Source of the DNA: Verrucomicrobiota bacterium
GTDB lineage: Bacteria > Verrucomicrobiota > Verrucomicrobiia > Opitutales > Opitutaceae
DNA length: 11,076 nt
Direction of reading: 5' to 3'
Assembly: GCA_023443985.1 (NCBI GenBank)
Contig: JAEZSJ010000380.1
Span: 1 to 11,076 of the forward strand
Shown here: positions 7,136-11,076 of the stretch, in pieces
Layout of the letters: every line of letters begins with the position of its first letter
Position numbering within the stretch: the stretch's first letter is position 1
Position numbers and translations under genes: made by a program
Notes under the pieces: generated by a model
What the model was told of the DNA's origin: nothing
The model's database searches: none
Seen by the model: the letters and a program-made list of their open reading frames with translations, nothing else

Positions 7136-7798
7136 GTGACCGATTCCCAACCACCCGCTCCGCGCCACGTGCACGCGATCGCCGGCTGGCGCCGGCTGGT
7201 GCTCTGGCCGCTGGGGCTGCTGGTCCGCGGCTGGTGCCGCACCCTCCGGATCGACCTCGACGAGGGCTCGCGCGCCGCGCTCAGCCGCACCGGTGGCGCC
7301 ACGATCTTCACCCTCTGGCACAACCGGTTGTTTGTCACGGCGGAGGTCTTTCGTCGTTTCCGTGAGGGCAAACGAATCTTCGCCCTCGTGAGCGCCAGCA
7401 AGGACGGGGCGTGGTTGGCGGCGTTCTTCGCGGTCGTCGGCATGCACACGGTGCGCGGCTCGAGCAGCCGCTTCGGCCGCGAGGCGTTGCACGCGCTGGC
7501 CGAGAAACTCCAGCAGGGCGACGATGTGGGCATCACCCCCGACGGGCCGCGCGGACCGTGTTACGACCTCAAGGGCGGCGGCGTGTTGCTGGCCCGCCGG
7601 ACCGGCGCCACGACGGTGTTGCTCGGTGTCCGTTTCACGAAGGCTTGGCGGCTGCGCAGTTGGGACGCCTTTTACCTGCCGCGGCCTTTCTCGCGCATCG
7701 AACTGCGCGCCGAGGAATGGAGCGCCGCCCGCCTGGCCGGCGGCGAGGACGTCCTCAACGCCGTGCGCACCCGTCTGCTCGAGCTCAACCCCGACTAG
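7136..7798 (+). CDS. DUF374-family lysophospholipid acyltransferase-like protein
   Basis: A 220-residue protein of the DUF374 branch of the glycerolipid/PlsC acyltransferase superfamily, which transfers acyl chains to lipid acceptors at the inner face of the membrane. After a hydrophobic N-terminal stretch (about 20-32, a likely membrane-associating helix) come L-W-H-N-R-L-F with His62, S-A-S-K-D-G (86-91), V-R-G-S-S-S-R-F-G (106-114) and T-P-D-G-P-R-G-P (134-141). The last is the most diagnostic block of the family. The spacing differs from the HX4D of classic PlsC proteins, as is normal for DUF374. The specific acceptor (phospholipid, lipid A precursor or other) cannot be told. The GTG start lies 79 nt after the hybrid kinase stop. 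No Shine-Dalgarno sequence is visible, consistent with a leaderless start. Confidence 0.88.
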   Translation: MTDSQPPAPRHVHAIAGWRRLVLWPLGLLVRGWCRTLRIDLDEGSRAALSRTGGATIFTLWHNRLFVTAEVFRRFREGKRIFALVSASKDGAWLAAFFAVVGMHTVRGSSSRFGREALHALAEKLQQGDDVGITPDGPRGPCYDLKGGGVLLARRTGATTVLLGVRFTKAWRLRSWDAFYLPRPFSRIELRAEEWSAARLAGGEDVLNAVRTRLLELNPD

Positions 7799-7844
7799 CG
7801 TGGCCTCGCCGTGGCGGAACCACCGGCGCACCCGACTCGCCGCA

Positions 7845-7872
7845 CCCCGCCGGGCGGAAAGCGGCGGCGGGG
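7845..7872. terminator. GC-rich hairpin between two convergent genes, possible bidirectional terminator
   Basis: CCCCGCCG at 7845-7852 pairs perfectly with CGGCGGGG at 7865-7872 around a 12-nt loop. It sits in the 99-nt gap between the ends of the DUF374 gene and the convergent CBM20-like gene. There is no T-tract on either side, so a role in termination is inferred from position and stem strength. Confidence 0.4.
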
Positions 7873-7897
7873 CTGGCGTACAGCGAGGAACGGTCGC

Positions 7898-8293
7898 CTA
7901 GAATGTCGGCGTGAGCGTGATCTTGTTGCCCGGCTCGACGACGAAATCGTCGCCGGTGCACCACGTCTCGTCGTTGATCAGGAACTTGAAGATGATCGGC
8001 TTCGCCGCGGCCTCGATCGTGAAGGACCAGAGATCGTCCTTCAGGCAGTCCAGCGTCTGGCCGCGATCCCAGCTCAAGCCCGGGCCCTCACCGCGAATGT
8101 AGAGCGTGTTGCCAAAACCCACGTCGATGTTCGCCTGGATCACCGTCGGCTGCGGGCCGGCCGGGCGCGGGCGCTTCACCGCGGCCACCGGTTTCGGCGC
8201 GGCGGGAACGGGATTCGCGGCGACGGCCGACGGCTTTTTCGTGGAGGTGGCGCGCGGAGCGGCAGCGCCAGCGGAGGTCTTCGTCTTTTTCAT
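7898..8293 (-). CDS. Small CBM20/CBM48-like (starch/glycogen-binding fold) protein
   Basis: 131 residues. The first 50 or so are a Lys/Ala/Pro-rich low-complexity tail (starting M-K-K-T-K-T-S-A-G), probably disordered and basic. Residues about 52-131 look like one compact beta-sandwich of the starch/glycogen-binding type: G-N-T-L-Y-I-R-G-E-G (61-70), L-S-W-D-R-G (73-78), D-L-W-S-F-T-I (87-93), F-K-F-L-I-N-D (102-108) and E-T-W (109-111). The Trp residues and the K-F-(L/I)-x-x-(D/E) strand are typical of CBM20/CBM48 modules. There is no signal peptide and no catalytic domain. A GGAA about 8-10 nt upstream of the ATG is an acceptable ribosome-binding site. It may bind a storage polysaccharide or serve as a regulatory module; no glycogen gene lies near. 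The fold call is by pattern and is moderately sure. Confidence 0.8.
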   Translation of the reverse strand: MKKTKTSAGAAAPRATSTKKPSAVAANPVPAAPKPVAAVKRPRPAGPQPTVIQANIDVGFGNTLYIRGEGPGLSWDRGQTLDCLKDDLWSFTIEAAAKPIIFKFLINDETWCTGDDFVVEPGNKITLTPTF

Positions 8294-8349
8294 CGTTTGA
8301 TTTCCATTTCAGCACTGCATCAGCCAGGCGGGCCGTTCAGTCGGCTCAC

Positions 8350-8374
8350 CCGGCGCCCGGGCGCTGGGCGCCGG
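8350..8374 (-). repeat. Perfect 9-bp inverted repeat in the leader of the CBM20-like gene
   Basis: CCGGCGCCC at 8350-8358 and GGGCGCCGG at 8366-8374 flank a 7-nt loop. It lies 57-81 nt upstream of the ATG at 8293. It would form right at the 5' end of the transcript if the promoter at 8384-8411 is used. No T-tract follows on either strand, so a terminator is less likely than a leader hairpin or protein-binding palindrome. Confidence 0.5.
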
Positions 8375-8383
8375 ACGGCCGGT

Positions 8384-8411
8384 AGCATGACCAGTTTTCT
8401 TGTTTTGTCAC
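8384..8411 (-). promoter_or_regulatory. Putative promoter of the CBM20-like gene
   Basis: Reading leftward, GTGACA (complement of 8406-8411, five of six matches to TTGACA) and CATGCT (complement of 8384-8389) are 16 nt apart. The expected start near 8377 gives a leader of about 85 nt that begins with the 8350-8374 hairpin. The call is by motif resemblance only. Confidence 0.4.
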
Positions 8412-8610
8412 CGCCTTTGTCCGACGACGCCGGGTTTTCACCTCGGCGCCATCCGCACCGCGGCGCCATCGATCGGATTCATGGCCCCGCGCGACGCCGA
8501 AGCGGCACCGCGTCCCCGCCCGCCGCTGCCGCCGACGATGGAAAAATCGCCCGAGATTCGTGTTTACTCCCGTCAAGAATCTTACCTGAATCCCCGCCCT
8601 TTCTGGTTCC

Positions 8611-8686
8611 GGGGTCGTAGCTCAGTTGGAAGAGCGCGTCGTTCGCAACGACGAGGTCAGGGGTTCGATCCCCCTCGGCTCCACCA
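8611..8686 (+). tRNA. tRNA-Ala (anticodon CGC)
   Basis: A complete 76-nt cloverleaf with an encoded CCA (8684-8686). The acceptor stem 8611-8617/8676-8682 contains G3 opposite U70, the alanine identity pair, plus one other G-U wobble. D-stem GCTC/GAGC pairs. The anticodon stem CGTCG/CGACG encloses the loop TTCGCAA with anticodon CGC at 8644-8646, which reads GCG. The T-arm AGGGG-TTCGATC-CCCCT is perfect. A CGC isoacceptor suits a GC-rich genome. It stands alone, followed 28 nt later by an intrinsic terminator. Confidence 0.97.
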
Positions 8687-8714
8687 GAACACGCCGCGAA
8701 ACGAGCGGCTCCCG

Positions 8715-8746
8715 GACCGCGCGGCAGATCGCCCCGCGGTCTTTTT
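8715..8746 (+). terminator. Intrinsic terminator of tRNA-Ala
   Basis: GACCGCG (8715-8721) pairs with CGCGGTC (8735-8741). After one C-C mismatch, three more pairs (GGC/GCC) close a 5-nt loop. TTTTT follows at 8742-8746. This is the only textbook intrinsic terminator in the window. It lies just past the tRNA 3' end and before the end of the convergent oxidoreductase gene. Confidence 0.85.
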
Positions 8747-8805
8747 GTCCCCGCAGGGTCCGACCCGCCCGAATTCCCCTCCCCGCGCCTCCGCCGTGCG
8801 GCCGC

Positions 8806-10347
8806 CTACCGCCCGTCCGCCGCCACCGGGGCGAGCGCGGTGTTCGCCGGACCGTTGAGCACTGACCCGCGGCAATCGAACCTCGAGCCGTGCGCCGGGC
8901 AGTCCCAAGTGCCCTCCGCGTCGTTCCAGCGCACGAGCCCGCCGAGGTGAGGGCACACGGCCGAACACTCGTGAAGCGCACCCGCCGGGTCGCGGTACAC
9001 GGCGACCTTCTTCAGGCCGTATCGCACAATTGCACCCGCGCCAGGCGGCACGAGGGCGGACTTCTCGGCCTCGCCGGCGGTGAGCCAGTCGACGTACTGC
9101 GCGGCCGCGTTCGCGTTCTCGGCCGCGAATCGTCTCACCGCGCCCGGCGTGACGCGGGCCGGGTCGTAGAGTTCCTCCCAGGGATTCGCCCGGCCGATGA
9201 TGAGATCGGTGAGGAGCAAACCCGCGATGGTGCCGTGGGTCATGCCATGGCCCGAGTCCCCGGTGGCGACGTAGACGTTCTCCGCATCCAACGGATTCCG
9301 CCCGATGAAGGCCAGCCCGTCGACCGGCTCCAACACCTGCCCCGACCACCGGAACTCGATCGCGCCGGCCGCCGGAAAACGGCTGCGCATCCACGCCTCG
9401 AGCCGGGCCAGGCGGGCCGCGGGGTCGTCCGCCTGGCCGGTCTTGTGGTCCTCGCCGCCGACGAGGAGAAGTTCGCCCGCGCCGGCCCCGCCCCTCGGCT
9501 GCACCCGCACGTAGTGGTAAGGATCCTCCGTATCCCAATACAGCGCCGGCGGCACCGCACCGGCGGGGAGGGCCGCCCCGATCGCGTAGGTCCGGTAGGC
9601 CGCCTGTTTGGTGTGGATCACCACGCGGTCGTTCACCGGGGTGTTGGTCGCCACCACCACCGCCCCGCAGGCGACCGTGTTGCCGCCGGCCGTCACCACG
9701 TGGGCATCACGCCCGCCGCGGACCTCGGTGACATGCGTACCGGCATGGATCCGGCCGCCGGCGCGTACGATCTCGGTGGCGAGCGCCGCAAGGTATTTGA
9801 GCGGGTGGATCTGCCCCTGCCGGGGAAACCGCAACGCCCGCCCCGTGTTGAACGACGCCAGCGGCACGCGTTCGACCCAGGTCGCCGCCGTCAGTCCGGC
9901 GCGCTGCGCCGCGGCGAGCTCGCGGTCGAGCAGCTCCGGCTCCGCCTGCGGCCCGTTGAACAGGTAGCCGTCGACCCGCGCGAAATCGCAGTCGATCCCC
10001 AGCTCGGAGACCAGCCGCTCGATCGTGTCGATCGCCACGCCGTGACTCTCCGCGGCGAGGCGCGCGCCCTGCGGCCCGTGCAGCCGCTCCAACTCGGTGA
10101 AACGATCGTCCAGGGCGTTCGCCAGGTGTGCGGTCGTCCGCTCGGTCTCCCCCGACAGGATCGGACCGTCGTCGAGCACCACGACGGATCTTCCGGCGCG
10201 GGCGAGAAGATAGGCGGTCGAGAGCCCGGCGATGCCCGCACCGACGATGCACACGTCCGCCCGCGTGTCGGCCGACAATCTGGAGAACTGCGGCACGGTG
10301 GCGGTCGCCATCCATACCGAGGTGGTGCGTCCGGCATGCGCGTTCAT
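8806..10347 (-). CDS. FAD-dependent oxidoreductase (DAO family) with C-terminal Rieske [2Fe-2S] domain
   Basis: A 513-residue fusion of a D-amino-acid-oxidase-type FAD domain and a Rieske domain, as in B. subtilis YhfW-like proteins. After S-V-W-M-A-T-A comes the FAD-binding V-C-I-V-G-A-G-I-A-G-L-S (GxGxxG at 36-41), ending in V-L-D-D (57-60). A second FAD-contact region near the end of the oxidase part reads V-Y-V-A-T-G-D-S-G-H-G-M-T. The Rieske part has C-P-H-L-G-G (Cys465, His467) and C-P-A-H-G-S (Cys483, His486), the full two-Cys/two-His ligand set. It is probably cytoplasmic, since no signal peptide or Tat motif is visible. The natural substrate of this family is not established, so none is assigned. 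The ATG at 10347 was preferred to an in-frame GTG at 10419, whose extra 24 residues look non-coding. Divergent from csp3. Confidence 0.92.
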   Translation of the reverse strand: MNAHAGRTTSVWMATATVPQFSRLSADTRADVCIVGAGIAGLSTAYLLARAGRSVVVLDDGPILSGETERTTAHLANALDDRFTELERLHGPQGARLAAESHGVAIDTIERLVSELGIDCDFARVDGYLFNGPQAEPELLDRELAAAQRAGLTAATWVERVPLASFNTGRALRFPRQGQIHPLKYLAALATEIVRAGGRIHAGTHVTEVRGGRDAHVVTAGGNTVACGAVVVATNTPVNDRVVIHTKQAAYRTYAIGAALPAGAVPPALYWDTEDPYHYVRVQPRGGAGAGELLLVGGEDHKTGQADDPAARLARLEAWMRSRFPAAGAIEFRWSGQVLEPVDGLAFIGRNPLDAENVYVATGDSGHGMTHGTIAGLLLTDLIIGRANPWEELYDPARVTPGAVRRFAAENANAAAQYVDWLTAGEAEKSALVPPGAGAIVRYGLKKVAVYRDPAGALHECSAVCPHLGGLVRWNDAEGTWDCPAHGSRFDCRGSVLNGPANTALAPVAADGR

Positions 10348-10636
10348 CGCCCGCTCGACCGCGCCGGGGCCGGTCCGTTCCGCCGCGGCGCGCTGAGCAG
10401 GAACCTGCCGGGGTCCCACCTCAGCAACGTTCCGGCGTCCCGGCGCGGCGGAAAACCCGGGGCTCAGCCCACCCGCACGACGCCATTCGGGCGATCCGCC
10501 TCCCCGTCTTCCGGGCCGGGCCCGATGGGGCTGACGTGGCCGGCCGTCTACGGTGGGGCCTCATCCGCCGCCCCGGCTTGCGGCGGCAACCTGAACACCG
10601 GCGGCGATTGTCCGCCCCAGCCGAAAGGAAACCACC
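10348..10636. other. Divergent intergenic region between the Rieske oxidoreductase and csp3
   Basis: 289 nt with no supported gene. It contains a 7-bp inverted repeat, listed separately. Toward the oxidoreductase gene a weak TTGCTG-N18-TTCCTG pair can be read on the minus strand (complement of about 10399-10428). Toward csp3 no convincing -35/-10 pair was found. Confidence 0.45.
10565..10586. repeat. Inverted repeat upstream of csp3
   Basis: CCGCCGC at 10565-10571 and GCGGCGG at 10580-10586 form a perfect 7-bp inverted repeat around an 8-nt centre, 51 nt before the csp3 start codon. It could be an operator or a leader hairpin. It does not match a copper-regulator box that I can name, and GC-rich sequence produces such repeats by chance. 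Confidence 0.35.
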
Positions 10637-10975
10637 ATGTCACACGAAGCCTATCGCGATTGCATCGATGCCTGCTCCCGCTGTCTGGAAGCCTGCGAAC
10701 ACTGCGCGGCCGCCTGTCTGCACGAGAACGAAATCCGTCCGATGGTCCGCTGCATCGAGCTCGACCGCAGCTGCGCCGACATCTGCGGTCTCGCCGTGCG
10801 CGAGATGGCGCGGGGCTCGTCCTTCGCCGAACAGGTGTGCCAGCTCTGCGCCACGATCTGCGAAATCTGCGGCGAGGAGTGCGCCCAGCACCCGATGGAC
10901 CACTGCCAGCAGTGCGCGGAGGCCTGCCGCCGCTGCGCCGACGCCTGCCACCAGATGGCCGGGGTCCGCTCGTAG
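10637..10975 (+). CDS. csp3: Csp3-type cytosolic copper-storage protein (four-helix bundle, DUF326)
   Basis: A 112-residue protein with 19 cysteines spaced along four amphipathic helices: C9-C13-C16-C20-C23-C27, C39-C46-C50, C68-C71-C75-C78-C82 and C90-C93-C97-C100-C104. The CxxxC and CxxC spacing points the thiols into the core of a four-helix bundle. That is the hallmark of Csp proteins, which form tetramers and hold many Cu(I) ions inside each monomer. There is no Tat or Sec signal, so this is the cytosolic Csp3 type rather than exported Csp1. AAAGGAA at 10624-10630 gives a good Shine-Dalgarno 6-7 nt before the ATG, unlike most genes here. No copper regulator, chaperone or export ATPase gene is in the window. 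It is divergent from the Rieske oxidoreductase. Copper binding is inferred from family membership. Confidence 0.92.
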   Translation: MSHEAYRDCIDACSRCLEACEHCAAACLHENEIRPMVRCIELDRSCADICGLAVREMARGSSFAEQVCQLCATICEICGEECAQHPMDHCQQCAEACRRCADACHQMAGVRS

Positions 10976-11038
10976 ACCGCCGGCCCGTCTCCGCTCGGCC
11001 CGCAGCGCAACGCCCCGCAGGCGGGCGGCACGCGGGGC

Positions 11039-11056
11039 CGGGCGGTCAACCGCCCG
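11039..11056. repeat. Perfect 8-bp palindrome downstream of csp3
   Basis: CGGGCGGT at 11039-11046 and ACCGCCCG at 11049-11056 flank a 2-nt centre (CA). It lies 63 nt after the csp3 stop and abuts the next palindrome. With no T-tract it is not a standard intrinsic terminator. Confidence 0.5.
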
Positions 11057-11076
11057 CCGGGGCCTCGGCCCCGGCG
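11055..11076. terminator. Perfect 10-bp palindrome at the window end, possible csp3 terminator stem
   Basis: CGCCGGGGCC at 11055-11064 and GGCCCCGGCG at 11067-11076 pair fully around TC. The stem is very strong and sits downstream of csp3. The window stops exactly at its end, so whether a T-tract follows cannot be seen. It could equally be part of a longer repeat element. Confidence 0.4.

Larger units (their letters stand above)
8294..8610. other. 317-nt intergenic region between the CBM20-like gene and tRNA-Ala
   Basis: No coding frame is supported. It carries the likely leftward promoter of the CBM20-like gene, a strong 9-bp hairpin in its predicted leader, and a 9-bp direct repeat GGCGCCATC at 8445-8453 and 8462-8470. 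It must also hold the tRNA promoter. The AT-richer stretch 8556-8590 (TTTACT at 8563, TACCTG at 8583) is the best place for it, but the spacing of these hexamers is too short to be convincing. Confidence 0.5.

Noticed and set aside
8445..8470. Direct repeat GGCGCCATC, two copies 17 nt apart, as a CRISPR or iteron-like element
   Set aside because: Only two 9-bp copies, GC-rich and common by chance; no array structure.
8611..8746. tRNA-Ala as an integration (att) site for a mobile element
   Set aside because: No integrase gene, no repeat of the tRNA 3' end elsewhere in the window, and the tRNA has its own terminator directly after it.
10348..10419. GTG start at 10419 for the Rieske oxidoreductase
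   Set aside because: The added 24 residues look non-coding, and the ATG at 10347 gives a natural short N-terminus before S-V-W-M-A-T-A.

Overview
This is a high-GC, gene-dense window from what looks like a Gram-negative chromosome. Most starts lack a clear Shine-Dalgarno sequence, and several genes sit just behind TTGnnG-N18-TAnnnn promoter-like elements. The gene mix fits Verrucomicrobiota, perhaps Opitutaceae: a secreted repeat-type protein, a LytS-type kinase, HemN plus a HemG/HemY-type oxidase, a DUF374 acyltransferase, and a DAO-Rieske oxidoreductase. That placement is an impression from gene content and base composition, not a measurement, and I hold it with modest confidence.

Layout, left to right. 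Positions 1-204 (minus) hold the 5' end of an exported protein cut by the window edge. Divergent from it is a membrane-bound LytS/YehU-type histidine kinase (341-1483, plus). Two late heme-synthesis genes follow on the plus strand: oxygen-independent coproporphyrinogen III dehydrogenase (hemN, 1658-3028) and an FAD-dependent protoporphyrinogen oxidase (hemG/hemY type, 3087-4436). A small zinc-ribbon membrane protein (4461-4727, minus) converges on hemG. After a 319-nt divergent intergenic region come a soluble PAS-PAS-HisKA-HATPase-REC hybrid kinase (5047-7056) and a DUF374 acyltransferase (7136-7798). The latter converges, across a GC-rich hairpin, on a small CBM20-like protein (7898-8293, minus). 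A tRNA-Ala(CGC) at 8611-8686 is followed by a clear intrinsic terminator. An FAD oxidoreductase with a C-terminal Rieske domain (8806-10347, minus) is divergent from a 19-cysteine Csp3-type copper-storage protein (10637-10975, plus). The window ends in two tandem perfect palindromes.

How the genes relate. HemN and HemG catalyse consecutive steps (coproporphyrinogen III to protoporphyrinogen IX to protoporphyrin IX). Both signalling proteins lack a partner inside the window: no LytTR regulator beside the LytS kinase, and no HPt or output regulator beside the hybrid kinase. The Csp3/Rieske divergent pair is the only arrangement here that hints at a shared metal or redox role, and that is inference. 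I found no mobile element, CRISPR array, phage gene or defence system. The window reads as ordinary core-genome sequence with a few features worth checking.
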